Assembly: GCA_034168985.1 (NCBI GenBank)
Contig: JAXFJE010000014.1
Location: 18,361 to 82,360 of the forward strand
Reading direction: 5' to 3'
From: JALEVB01 sp022768265
GTDB taxonomy: Bacteria; Bacillota_I; Bacilli_A; Erysipelotrichales; Erysipelotrichaceae
Length of the DNA: 64,000 nt
The position numbers and the translations under genes were made by a program. Under the pieces are notes generated by a model, which was not told where the DNA came from, searched no databases, and saw nothing but the letters and a program-made list of their open reading frames with translations. Below, one piece after another: positions 15,971 through 24,304 of the stretch (within the stretch, counting starts at the first letter, position 1; each line of letters begins with the position of its first letter).

Positions 15971-17767
15971 TTAGAATTTATTTTTTTGTGTTCTTGATTT
16001 ATTTGTTTTGGTTTTGGCAGCAATTTGTGCCATAGCTTCTTTTTGATTCAAAATGACTGGGATAACGATTGGGTTACGATTGGTCTTTTGGTATAAAAAT
16101 GGTTCTAAGGCAGCACGTATACAATTTTTTAAATCACCAAAGGTCGTTTTTTGCGCCATTTTAACTTTTAAGGCATCATAAACGATTTTTTCAGCTTCTT
16201 TAAGCAAGGTTTGTGATTCTTTGATGAATACGAACCCGCGAGAAACGATGTTTGGTAAACATAAAATTTTGTTATAACGTGAATCAATGGTAACGATAAC
16301 TGCTACTAAACCATTGTCCGCTAAGATCTGACGATCCTTGATAACGCTGGTTGATAAACCTGAAATATCATTGCCATCGACATATATATCATCGGTTTGG
16401 ATTCTTTCGTTGGATTTAAAGCATTCTCCATTGCGTAAGATAATAGGATCACCATTAGCGCAGATAAAACAATTTTTTGCAGGGATACCAGTTTCGATAG
16501 CTGTCAACATATGACGCTTTTGCATTTTATATTCACCATGCATTGGCATGAAATATTTAGGCTTAATTAATTGCAACATTAATTTTTGTTCTTCTTGTGA
16601 AGCATGTCCGGTCGTATGTAGGGATGTTAAAGGTGAGTTAACTACAACATTGGCACCTACACGGGTCAATTGATTAACTACAGCATTAACGCTAGTACCA
16701 TTACCAGGTATTGGATTGCTTGAGAAGATGACCGTATCTCCAGGGATGATCTTGATAAAGCGATGTGTTCCATTAGCGATTCTGCTTAAAGCTGCTAAAG
16801 GTTCACCTTGCGATCCTGTACATACGATACAAACTTTGTTAGCTGGTAGGGTATTTATTTCATTTGGTCCAATGAAGCTCGATTCTGGAATAGTGATAAC
16901 TTTTAATTTTTTCGCTATTTCAACAACATTTTCCATGCTGCGCCCAAAAACAGCCACTTTTCTGCCACAAGCCACAGCTGCTTCCAATATTTGACCTAAG
17001 CGCAAGACGTTTGAAGCAAAAGTTGAAACGATCAAACGACCAGGGGTCTTACGCATTTGTTCTAACAAACTTTGAGCTACTTTCTTTTCAGAAATAGAAA
17101 AGCCACTAACTTCAGAGTTTGTTGAGTCACTTAATAATAATGTTACACCGATCTGACCGATGTATGCCATTTTTTGGTAATCAGAGTTTTTGCCAATAGG
17201 AGTAAGATCGAATTTGAAATCACCAGTTTGGACGATCCGTCCATTTGGTGTATTGATCAAGACTCCTAAAGAATCGGGAATCGAGTGAATCGTATTGAAA
17301 AAGCCGATATTAAAATGCTTTGTTTCGATTCTTGAATCACCATTGATCTCTACTAATTTGACATTTTTACTTAATTTTCTTTCTTCCAACTTTTTATTGA
17401 TCAAAGCGCAAGCAAAGCGCGGAGCATATATCTTATCAATTTTAATTGATTGAATGAAAAAAGGAATGCCACCGATATGGTCTTCATGACCATGAGTGAT
17501 GACAACGGCTTTTATTTTATGCTGGTTTCTGATCAAGTATGAAAAGTCCGGAATAACATAGTCGACGCCAAGTAAGCTTTCTTCAGGAAATAAAATACCA
17601 ACATCGATAACGATGATCTCATCATCGTGTTCAATGCAATACATGTTCTTTCCGACTTCACCAAGACCACCTAAAGCGTATACCATGGTATCAGTTTGAT
17701 CATTATATAAATTATGGTTTTTATTTCTTGTTGTTACTCTTGGTGGATTTTTTAAACTTTCTTTCAT
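15971..17767 (-). CDS. rnjA: RNase J, beta-CASP ribonuclease
   Basis: 598 residues. RNase J is a 5'-to-3' exonuclease and endonuclease central to mRNA turnover and rRNA maturation in Firmicutes. After ~27 polar residues comes the metallo-beta-lactamase core with H-G-H-E-D-H-I-G-G near residue 89 (the two-zinc site), then the beta-CASP domain, the motif P-M-H-G-E-Y, and a C-terminal domain with a basic tail. AGAGG precedes the ATG. It follows def on the same strand (50-base gap). Only one paralogue is in the window, so J1 versus J2 is not settled. Confidence 0.95.
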   Translation of the reverse strand: MKESLKNPPRVTTRNKNHNLYNDQTDTMVYALGGLGEVGKNMYCIEHDDEIIVIDVGILFPEESLLGVDYVIPDFSYLIRNQHKIKAVVITHGHEDHIGGIPFFIQSIKIDKIYAPRFACALINKKLEERKLSKNVKLVEINGDSRIETKHFNIGFFNTIHSIPDSLGVLINTPNGRIVQTGDFKFDLTPIGKNSDYQKMAYIGQIGVTLLLSDSTNSEVSGFSISEKKVAQSLLEQMRKTPGRLIVSTFASNVLRLGQILEAAVACGRKVAVFGRSMENVVEIAKKLKVITIPESSFIGPNEINTLPANKVCIVCTGSQGEPLAALSRIANGTHRFIKIIPGDTVIFSSNPIPGNGTSVNAVVNQLTRVGANVVVNSPLTSLHTTGHASQEEQKLMLQLIKPKYFMPMHGEYKMQKRHMLTAIETGIPAKNCFICANGDPIILRNGECFKSNERIQTDDIYVDGNDISGLSTSVIKDRQILADNGLVAVIVTIDSRYNKILCLPNIVSRGFVFIKESQTLLKEAEKIVYDALKVKMAQKTTFGDLKNCIRAALEPFLYQKTNRNPIVIPVILNQKEAMAQIAAKTKTNKSRTQKNKF

Positions 17768-17817
17768 TTTAACCTCTTTCTAAAATCACCAATATTAGCA
17801 ACAGTATTATAACAGTT

Positions 17818-18384
17818 TTATATTTCAATTGCATCATCATTTTTCATAAACGGATCATTTTTAGAAATATGATCATAATATAGGGTTCCAGAGAAATGAT
17901 CGATCTCGTGCTGTAAAACGATTGCTAAAAAGCCTTGGGCACGAATGGTAATTTCTTTATTGGTTAAGGTATCAAAGCCTTTGACCTTGATCCTAGCACT
18001 GCGATAAACATAGCCTTTATGATCATCTTCAACGGATAAACAGCCTTCGCCATTAGCTAAATAAGCTTTTTGGATCGAAGAAGAGATGATCTTTGGGTTG
18101 ACCAAACAATATTCATAATTGATTTCATTACCATCTTTATCAATATCGGTACACACAACTGCGCACATTTGCTTGTTGATACCAACCTGAATGGCGCTGA
18201 TACCAACGGCAGGACGTAGATCCTTTGCTTCGGCGATATCGGGGTCGATGCTTTCTTTGACATATGTATATAGATCTTTCATCAAGGCTTCATCTTCTTT
18301 TGATAAAGGTAATTGGACCGGCAAAGATTTTTCACGAATCTTGGGATCAGTATCCTTGATGATCGTTTGTTGATTGATTATCAT
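17818..18384 (-). CDS. def: peptide deformylase
   Basis: 188 residues. It removes the formyl group from the N-terminal Met of new proteins. The three metal-site motifs are present: G-I-S-A-I-Q (61-66), E-G-C-L-S (113-117, Cys ligand) and H-E-I-D-H (159-163, two His ligands and catalytic Glu). The insertion pattern fits the longer type 2 form of Gram-positive bacteria. AGGAGG lies seven bases before the ATG. It is the first gene of the def-rnj unit. Confidence 0.96.
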   Translation of the reverse strand: MIINQQTIIKDTDPKIREKSLPVQLPLSKEDEALMKDLYTYVKESIDPDIAEAKDLRPAVGISAIQVGINKQMCAVVCTDIDKDGNEINYEYCLVNPKIISSSIQKAYLANGEGCLSVEDDHKGYVYRSARIKVKGFDTLTNKEITIRAQGFLAIVLQHEIDHFSGTLYYDHISKNDPFMKNDDAIEI

Positions 18385-18408
18385 TTAAAATTTCCTCCTA
18401 TTTTAATA

Positions 18409-18437
18409 ATGATAACAAATTTAATAAAAAAGTACAA
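18409..18437 (-). promoter_or_regulatory. promoter of def-rnj
   Basis: On the minus strand: TTGTAC (18437-18432), 17-base spacer, TATCAT (18414-18409), then AGGAGG and the def ATG at 18384. Confidence 0.7.
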
Positions 18438-18451
18438 AAAATTTGTTTACA

Positions 18452-18460
18452 TGTTAAAAT
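18452..18460 (+). promoter_or_regulatory. extended -10 promoter of ftsW, leaderless layout
   Basis: TGTTAAAAT with TG at 18452-18453 and TAAAAT at 18455-18460, ending seven bases before the ftsW ATG. There is no Shine-Dalgarno and an in-frame TAA at 18462-18464 bars an earlier start. Confidence 0.45.
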
Positions 18461-18467
18461 ATAAAAT

Positions 18468-19667
18468 ATGAAAAATAAAAGAAGAAGATTTGAGTATTTT
18501 AGATTACCTCTATATATTGATAAACCTATTTATTATGCGATCATGACCTTAGCAATCTTTGGTTTTATCATGGTAGTTTCCGCAAGTATGGGTTTGGCTA
18601 TCGGTGATAATGCATATTTGATTGCTACAGGAATCAAATTGATCTTGTTTACATTGGTTGGATATATCGGTATGGTCTTTATGTCCCGCTTTTTTGATTT
18701 TAAGATCTTAAGCTCCCTGATGGAAGCTTCGATGGTAGTTACGATCATTTTGCTGATGGCATGTCTAGGCTTTAGTGGAGCAGGGGGTGCCAAAGCGTGG
18801 ATTCAAATCCCCATAGCAGTTACAGAAGTAACTTTCCAACCATCAGAAGTAGCCAAGATCGTCTGTGTCTTATGTATTGCCAATTATTTAGGTGATAATA
18901 AGCGTATTTATCGCAAACCTTGGAACTTGATCAGATATCCAGCGATCTTTGTTTTGTTATGTGCTTTTATCATCTTGGTCTTGCAGTCAGATTTAGGAAG
19001 TGCGGCCGTATTGATGATCATGAGCGTCGTGAGCTTTTTGATCTTAAAGAATCCATGCTTGAAGCAAATACAAAAGTGGATCGTTATCATTGGGGTTGTC
19101 GGGGTCATTTTTTCCTTTTTCTTATTATATACTTCAGTAGGAGAGAATTTTATTCGTTTACTACCTTTAAAGGAATATCAAATCAATCGTATCTTGTCGG
19201 CTATCAATCCTTTTATCGATCGTTATAATACAGGTTACCAACTTATCAATGGCTTAGTTGCCTTTGCGACCGGTGGTTTTTTTGGGGTTGGTTTTGGTAA
19301 TTCGATTCGTAAATATACCGACTTTCCAGCATCCAATACCGACTTTATCTTAGCTATCGTAGTTGAAGAACTAGGTTTTTTGGGCTTTATGATCATTGCT
19401 ACATGCTATTTGGTCATAATCATTCGTTTATTTAAATATGCCTTTAAGATGAAAAGTGAAAAGGGCAGAGTAATATTAGTAGGGATTGCTACTTATTTGT
19501 TCGTACACTTTTTATTCAATGTAGGAGGGGTTACAGGATTTATTCCTTTGACTGGCGTTCCGCTTTTGATGATTTCTGCTGGGGGAACATCAACCTTTAC
19601 TACCATGGTTGCGATTGGCATTGCGCAAGCCATCATATCCCAGTATCGTCAAGGAGAAATTGAATAA
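18468..19667 (+). CDS. ftsW: FtsW/RodA/SpoVE-family peptidoglycan polymerase (SEDS), FtsW-like
   Basis: 399 residues with about ten membrane helices. SEDS proteins polymerise lipid II into glycan strands with a partner class B PBP. Family segments are visible: W-I-Q-I-P near residue 108, Q-P-S-E-V-A-K (the catalytic loop region), L-Q-S-D-L-G-S, a G-F-G-N-S-I-R-K region and F-I-P-L-T-G-V-P-L-L-M-I-S-A-G-G near the end. Choosing between FtsW (division) and RodA or SpoVE is not possible from sequence alone. The start lacks a ribosome binding site. The stop overlaps the rsmD ATG. Confidence 0.88.
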   Translation: MKNKRRRFEYFRLPLYIDKPIYYAIMTLAIFGFIMVVSASMGLAIGDNAYLIATGIKLILFTLVGYIGMVFMSRFFDFKILSSLMEASMVVTIILLMACLGFSGAGGAKAWIQIPIAVTEVTFQPSEVAKIVCVLCIANYLGDNKRIYRKPWNLIRYPAIFVLLCAFIILVLQSDLGSAAVLMIMSVVSFLILKNPCLKQIQKWIVIIGVVGVIFSFFLLYTSVGENFIRLLPLKEYQINRILSAINPFIDRYNTGYQLINGLVAFATGGFFGVGFGNSIRKYTDFPASNTDFILAIVVEELGFLGFMIIATCYLVIIIRLFKYAFKMKSEKGRVILVGIATYLFVHFLFNVGGVTGFIPLTGVPLLMISAGGTSTFTTMVAIGIAQAIISQYRQGEIE

Positions 19668-20212
19668 TGAGAATCATTGCTGGAAAATATCGTTCCCGTC
19701 CCTTAAAAACATTGAAATCCAACCATACTAGGCCAACTTTAGATAAAGTAAAAGAAGCGGTTTTTTCTAAGTTAGGAGCTTATTTTGCGGGTGGTAAGTG
19801 CTTGGATTTATTTAGTGGCAGTGGGGCGATTGGTTTAGAGTGTTTATCTAGAGGGATGGATGAAGCATATATGATCGATAATAATTATGATGCGATCAAT
19901 ATCATCAAAGCTAATGTTAAAGCGTTAGAGGCGCAAAAGTGTCATATCTTGAAGATGAACTATCAAGTAGCTTTAAGTAAATTACAAGATGAATGCTTTG
20001 ATCTTATCTATTTAGATCCGCCTTACCATCTAACGGTTTACGATGAAATCATCAAGTTTATTTATGAACATGACATGCTTGATCAAGATCATGGTTACAT
20101 CGTGTGCGAAGGCTTAAAAGAAGTCAAGATCCAAGGCTATGAAGAATTAGCTATTGAAAAAAGTGTAGATTATGGCATCATGACAATTACATATTTGAGG
20201 TATAAAAAATGA
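19667..20212 (+). CDS. rsmD: RsmD, 16S rRNA (guanine-966-N2)-methyltransferase
   Basis: 181 residues. It methylates G966 of 16S rRNA using S-adenosylmethionine. The N-terminal R-I-I-A-G-K-Y-R-S-R and T-R-P-T-L-D-K-V-K-E are family marks, the SAM loop is D-L-F-S-G-S-G-A-I-G (47-56) and the catalytic D-P-P-Y is at 117-120. The ATG overlaps the ftsW stop, and the 3' end overlaps coaD by 4 bases, the common rsmD-coaD pair. Confidence 0.96.
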   Translation: MRIIAGKYRSRPLKTLKSNHTRPTLDKVKEAVFSKLGAYFAGGKCLDLFSGSGAIGLECLSRGMDEAYMIDNNYDAINIIKANVKALEAQKCHILKMNYQVALSKLQDECFDLIYLDPPYHLTVYDEIIKFIYEHDMLDQDHGYIVCEGLKEVKIQGYEELAIEKSVDYGIMTITYLRYKK

Positions 20213-20685
20213 GAATAGCGATATATCCGGGCAGTTTTGACCCTATTACCATTGGACATTTAGATATTATTGAACGCAGCGTAAAGATCTTTGATAAAGT
20301 GGTCATTGCCATTTTGGTCAATCCACGAAAGCAACCAACGTTTTCAGCAAGCCAGAGAAAAGTCTTGATCGAAAGATCAACTGCTCACTTAGCAAATGTT
20401 GAAGTTATCGTAAGTGAAAGCTTGACCATTGAAGTAGCAAAAAAATATGGAGCGAATGTCTTGATCAGAGGGATTAGGGCCGTAGCTGATTATGAGTATG
20501 AGCTTCAACAAGCTACGACCAATATGATCCTTGATGAAAATATTGAAACATTATTTATGGTCGCACGACCAGAATATTCTTTTTTAAGCAGCAGCGTCGC
20601 TAAAGAACTAGCACAATATCATTGTGATCTTACCAAGATCTTGCCATCAGCCATCATCGATGATGTCAAAGCAAAATTTCAATGA
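20209..20685 (+). CDS. coaD: CoaD, phosphopantetheine adenylyltransferase
   Basis: 158 residues, the family length. It transfers AMP to 4'-phosphopantetheine, the penultimate step of coenzyme A synthesis; the final-step gene coaE is also in this window at 46829. Nucleotidyltransferase motif G-S-F-D-P-I-T-I-G-H near residues 8-17 and the C-terminal S-F-L-S-S-S-V-A-K-E, matching the I-S-S-T-x-V-R-E position. The start overlaps the rsmD stop. Confidence 0.97.
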   Translation: MRIAIYPGSFDPITIGHLDIIERSVKIFDKVVIAILVNPRKQPTFSASQRKVLIERSTAHLANVEVIVSESLTIEVAKKYGANVLIRGIRAVADYEYELQQATTNMILDENIETLFMVARPEYSFLSSSVAKELAQYHCDLTKILPSAIIDDVKAKFQ

Positions 20686-20692
20686 TACACCT

Positions 20693-20722
20693 AACTCATT
20701 TCTTCATGAAATGAGTTTTTTT
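20693..20722 (+). terminator. Rho-independent terminator of ftsW-rsmD-coaD
   Basis: 10-bp stem AACTCATTTC (20693-20702) / GAAATGAGTT (20708-20717), loop TTCAT, T-run of seven. Confidence 0.93.
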
Positions 20723-20742
20723 GTCGCAAAACATCAAAAAAA

Positions 20743-20769
20743 TTAGCACTAATTACTTGACAGTGCTAA
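20743..20769 (+). promoter_or_regulatory. CIRCE element 1, HrcA operator
   Basis: TTAGCACTA, nine-base spacer, CAGTGCTAA: matches the CIRCE pattern TTAGCACTC-N9-GAGTGCTAA in all but the innermost base of each arm. It overlaps the -35 box of the hrcA promoter. Confidence 0.92.
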
Positions 20770-20785
20770 ATGGTTGTAGTATATT
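20757..20785 (+). promoter_or_regulatory. sigma-A promoter of the hrcA-grpE-dnaK-dnaJ operon
   Basis: Perfect TTGACA (20757-20762), 17-base spacer, TATATT (20780-20785). The right arm of CIRCE 1 begins in the -35 box and extends into the spacer; CIRCE 2 begins three bases after the -10. Confidence 0.9.
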
Positions 20786-20787
20786 AT

Positions 20788-20814
20788 TAGCAGTCAAATA
20801 AGACTAGTGCTAAA
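20788..20814 (+). promoter_or_regulatory. CIRCE element 2, HrcA operator
   Basis: TTAGCAGTC, nine-base spacer, TAGTGCTAA. Two differences from the consensus arms. It covers the expected transcription start, so HrcA can act at two sites flanking the -10. Confidence 0.82.
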
Positions 20815-20828
20815 AAAAGGAGGTAAAC

Positions 20829-21854
20829 ATGCTGACAAATCGCCGAATTCAAATTTTAAAAGCTATTGTTGATGAATTTGTGCAAACTGCTGAACCCGTT
20901 GGCTCAAAAGCATTGATGGAAAAGTATAGTTTACCATATTCTAGTGCAACGATAAGAAATGATATGCAGTATCTTGAAGAGGTAGGTTATCTTGAAAAGA
21001 TGCATACATCTAGTGGTAGAATTCCTAGTACTTTAGGTTATAAGTTTTATTGTGAACATTTGATGGAAAGCAAGGTTGATCCTACGATGGAGTATGCTTT
21101 ACAGCAAATATATAACGATGACAAGATGAATGTTGATACGGTCATTCAAGCAACCTGTAATGTGTTATCACAAATGACCAATTTAACAACTGGGGTACTT
21201 GGACCAGAAGCACATAATCAACGCTTAGAACATGTAAAACTATTTCCAATTAGTGAACGTAGCGCAGTGTGTGTATTCATCACGGATAATGGTTATACAG
21301 AAACGAAAAACTTTCAGTTCGAAGAAGCTATCAGCGTTGAAGATATCCAAAATTGTTGCGATATCTTAAATGATCGACTTAAAGGATCATTTATCAATGA
21401 TCTTGTTGAAAAAATGGAACTGGTTAAACCTTTGCTAGCTGCTAATGTAGTTAGACATGACTTGTTGTTCAAAGCTTTTGTTCAAGCTTTTATGAAGTTT
21501 GCAAATGAAAACTTATACATCGCCGGACAAAACAACATGCTTTATCAACCAGAATTTTCAGATATTGAAAAGTTAAAAAATCTGACGCGAATGATCGAAG
21601 ATAAATCTATTTGGAGCAACATCACCAAACAAGGAACAACGAAGTTATTGATGGCCAATGACGATGTTGATATAACTTGGTTAGAAGATGTCGCGGTCAT
21701 TAAAAGAAGCTTTCATCTAAATGAAGATGAAACTGGTCAATTGATGATCGTTGGACCACAACGTATGAATTATGAAAAGATCGTTTCCATGTTAGATAGT
21801 ACATCTAAAATGATTGAAAAAGTATATGGAGGAAATAATGGAAGAAAAGAATGA
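20829..21854 (+). CDS. hrcA: HrcA, heat-inducible transcription repressor
   Basis: 341 residues. It represses CIRCE-controlled chaperone genes, and its activity depends on the chaperone pool. The N-terminal winged helix-turn-helix (L-T-N-R-R-I-Q-I-L-K-A-I-V-D through S-A-T-I-R-N-D-M and G-Y-L-E-K-M-H-T-S-S-G-R-I-P-S) is the classic HrcA signature; the rest is the GAF-like dimer domain. AAGGAGG precedes the ATG. It is the first gene of its operon and is autoregulated through CIRCE 1 and 2. Confidence 0.97.
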   Translation: MLTNRRIQILKAIVDEFVQTAEPVGSKALMEKYSLPYSSATIRNDMQYLEEVGYLEKMHTSSGRIPSTLGYKFYCEHLMESKVDPTMEYALQQIYNDDKMNVDTVIQATCNVLSQMTNLTTGVLGPEAHNQRLEHVKLFPISERSAVCVFITDNGYTETKNFQFEEAISVEDIQNCCDILNDRLKGSFINDLVEKMELVKPLLAANVVRHDLLFKAFVQAFMKFANENLYIAGQNNMLYQPEFSDIEKLKNLTRMIEDKSIWSNITKQGTTKLLMANDDVDITWLEDVAVIKRSFHLNEDETGQLMIVGPQRMNYEKIVSMLDSTSKMIEKVYGGNNGRKE

Positions 21855-22404
21855 AAAATGCGAAGATCTAGCTAAGCAAACCAATGAAACTGTCAACGAT
21901 GAAGAACTAGAAGTTGAAGAAAAAGAAGTAGAAATCGGTGAAGAAGAGACGCTAGATGATTCAGATGCTAAGATCACTGAATTAGAAGCTAAGATCGAAC
22001 AGTTGCAAAATCAATATGCCAAAGCTTACGCAGATACGCAAAATATGCAAAAACGTCTGCAAAATGAATTTGAAATGTCTAAAAAATATCGTATTCAAAG
22101 CTTTGCATTAGATATCTTACCAGTTATCGATAACTGTGAAAGAGCTCTAGCTCAAGATACATCAGATGAAAAATATAAAAAAGGTGTTGAGATGATCTAT
22201 AACCAATTGATCCAAGCTTTGAAAAAAGAAGGTGTGGAAGCTATCGATTGTTTGAATAAACCATTTGATGCCAATTATCACCAAGCCATCATGATGGAAA
22301 AGGTCGAAGGTGTTGAATCGGGAATTGTTACAGAAGTATTACAAAAAGGTTATATGTTAAAAGATCGCATCTTGCGTGCTGCAATGGTTAAAGTAAGTGA
22401 ATAA
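21838..22404 (+). CDS. grpE: GrpE, nucleotide exchange factor for DnaK
   Basis: 188 residues. It forms a dimer through an N-terminal coiled coil and speeds ADP release from DnaK. The first ~40 residues are acidic and low-complexity, residues ~45-95 form the coiled coil, and the C-terminal beta domain carries the V-L-Q-K-G-Y-M-L-K-D-R-I-L-R-A-A-M-V-K-V signature. The ATG at 21838 has GGAGG five bases upstream; the in-frame ATG at 21814 lies deeper in hrcA without a ribosome site. The start overlaps the hrcA end by 17 bases. Confidence 0.96.
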   Translation: MEEKNEKCEDLAKQTNETVNDEELEVEEKEVEIGEEETLDDSDAKITELEAKIEQLQNQYAKAYADTQNMQKRLQNEFEMSKKYRIQSFALDILPVIDNCERALAQDTSDEKYKKGVEMIYNQLIQALKKEGVEAIDCLNKPFDANYHQAIMMEKVEGVESGIVTEVLQKGYMLKDRILRAAMVKVSE

Positions 22405-22421
22405 ATAAGGAGGAAATAAAA

Positions 22422-24242
22422 ATGAGCAAAATTATAGGTATTGACTTAGGTACAACAAATAGCTGCGTAGCAGTAATGGAAGGAAATGAAGTAAAAGTAA
22501 TCACAAACCCTGAAGGAAATCGTACTACGCCTTCAGTAGTAGCATTTAAAAATGGTGAACGTGTCGTAGGTGATGCGGCTAAACGTCAAGTAGTTACTAA
22601 CAAAAACACCGTAACTTCAATCAAACGTTTGATGGGTACAGATCAAAAAGTTGAATTAGAAGGAAAGATGTATACCCCTCAAGAAGTAAGTGCAATGATC
22701 TTAAGCTATATGAAAGACTATGCTGAAGGTTACTTAGGTGAAAAAGTAGAAAAAGCAGTAATTACGGTTCCTGCATATTTCAATGACGCTCAACGTCAAG
22801 CAACTAAAGATGCTGGTAAGATCGCTGGTTTGGAAGTAGAAAGAATTATCAATGAACCAACAGCTGCAGCTTTAGCATTTGGTATCGATAAAACAGATAA
22901 AGAACAACGTGTATTAGTATATGACTTAGGTGGAGGAACATTTGACGTTTCGATCCTAGACTTAGCTGATGGAACATTCGAAGTATTGGCTACAGCTGGT
23001 GACAACCGCTTAGGTGGTGATGATTTCGACAATGTTATCGTTGATTGGTTAGTAGATAACTTTAAGAAAGATAACGGTGTTGATCTAAGAAATGATCGCA
23101 TGGCTATGCAAAGATTAAAAGAAGCTGCTGAAAAAGCGAAGAAAGATCTATCAGGAATGATCCAAGCGCAAATTAGCTTACCATTCATTTCAGCTGGCGC
23201 TGATGGTCCTTTACACTTAGAACAAACTTTGACTCGTGCTCAATTCGATAAGATGACCAAACACTTGGTTGATCGTACGATCCAACCAGTTAGACAAGCA
23301 TTAAGCGATGCTGGTTTAACTAAGAATGATATTCACCAAGTATTATTGGTTGGTGGTTCTACAAGAATTCCAGCTGTACAAGAAGCTGTTAAGAATGAAT
23401 TAGGTAAAGAACCAAATAAATCAGTTAACCCTGATGAAGTAGTTGCAATGGGTGCTGCTATCCAAGGTGGTGTCATTACTGGTGATGTTAAAGATGTCTT
23501 ATTGCTAGATGTTACGCCATTATCTTTAGGTATTGAAACCTTAGGTGGGGTCATGACCGTATTGATCCCTCGTAATACAACTATCCCAACAAGCAAATCA
23601 CAAGTATTCTCTACTGCTGCTGATAACCAACCTGCTGTAGATATCCATGTGTTGCAAGGTGAAAGACCAATGGCCGCTGATAACAAGACATTAGGTAATT
23701 TCCAATTAACAGGTATTGCTCCAGCTAGACGTGGAGTTCCACAAATTGAAGTTACTTTTGATATCGACGTCAATGGTATCGTTCATGTTAGTGCATTAGA
23801 TAAAGGTACAAACAAGAAACAATCAATTACCATTACTGGATCTTCTGGTCTAAGTGATGCGGAAATCGATAAGATGGTCAGAGAAGCTGAAGAACATAAA
23901 GCTGAAGATGACAAACGTAAAGAAGAAATCGAATTGAAAAATAAAGCTGAACAATTCATCATTCAAATCGATGATACATTAAATGCTGAAAATGCTAATG
24001 TAACTGATCAACAAAAAGAAGAAGTTAAGAAACTTCGTGATGAATTACAAAAAGCTATCGATGAAAATGATATCGATACTTTAAGAACAAAGATGAATGA
24101 ACTTGAACAAGCAGCAAATGCTATGGCTCAAGCTATGTACCAACAACAAGCGCAACAACAAGCTAATGGTGGTGCTTATGACAATGGTACCAGCGCAAGC
24201 GATGATAATGTCGTTGATGCTGATTTCAAAGAAAAGAACTAA
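22422..24242 (+). CDS. dnaK: DnaK, Hsp70 chaperone
   Basis: 606 residues, the usual Gram-positive length. ATPase domain motifs are I-G-I-D-L-G-T-T-N-S at the N-terminus, the D-L-G-G-G-T-F-D phosphate loop near residue 168 and G-G-S-T-R-I-P near 310. The substrate-binding domain follows after the V-L-L-L-D-V-T-P-L-S-L-G linker, then a helical lid and a Gln-rich tail ending D-V-V-D-A-D-F-K-E. AAGGAGG upstream. It works with GrpE and DnaJ, encoded on either side, and with ClpB downstream. Confidence 0.98.
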   Translation: MSKIIGIDLGTTNSCVAVMEGNEVKVITNPEGNRTTPSVVAFKNGERVVGDAAKRQVVTNKNTVTSIKRLMGTDQKVELEGKMYTPQEVSAMILSYMKDYAEGYLGEKVEKAVITVPAYFNDAQRQATKDAGKIAGLEVERIINEPTAAALAFGIDKTDKEQRVLVYDLGGGTFDVSILDLADGTFEVLATAGDNRLGGDDFDNVIVDWLVDNFKKDNGVDLRNDRMAMQRLKEAAEKAKKDLSGMIQAQISLPFISAGADGPLHLEQTLTRAQFDKMTKHLVDRTIQPVRQALSDAGLTKNDIHQVLLVGGSTRIPAVQEAVKNELGKEPNKSVNPDEVVAMGAAIQGGVITGDVKDVLLLDVTPLSLGIETLGGVMTVLIPRNTTIPTSKSQVFSTAADNQPAVDIHVLQGERPMAADNKTLGNFQLTGIAPARRGVPQIEVTFDIDVNGIVHVSALDKGTNKKQSITITGSSGLSDAEIDKMVREAEEHKAEDDKRKEEIELKNKAEQFIIQIDDTLNAENANVTDQQKEEVKKLRDELQKAIDENDIDTLRTKMNELEQAANAMAQAMYQQQAQQQANGGAYDNGTSASDDNVVDADFKEKN

Positions 24243-24245
24243 TTA

Positions 24246-24276
24246 CAAAGTACCTAGGCATTTGCCTAGGACTTTG
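24246..24276 (+). other. stem-loop between dnaK and dnaJ, possible mRNA processing or stabilising element
   Basis: CAAAGTACCTAGGC (24246-24259) pairs with GCCTAGG-ACTTTG (24264-24276), about 13 bp with one bulged base and a four-base loop. There is no T-run, so it is unlikely to terminate. It begins four bases after the dnaK stop and ends well before the dnaJ ribosome site (24289-24293). Confidence 0.75.
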
Positions 24277-24304
24277 CAAGTGGATATGGAGGTGTTGAGA
24301 TAAA

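Noticed and set aside
22796..23773. Long minus-strand ORFs (130 and 146 codons) opposite dnaK
   Set aside because: Reverse shadows of the dnaK frame; no ribosome site and no family resemblance.
24246..24276. Hairpin after dnaK as a Rho-independent terminator
   Set aside because: No T-run follows; recorded as a stem-loop element only.
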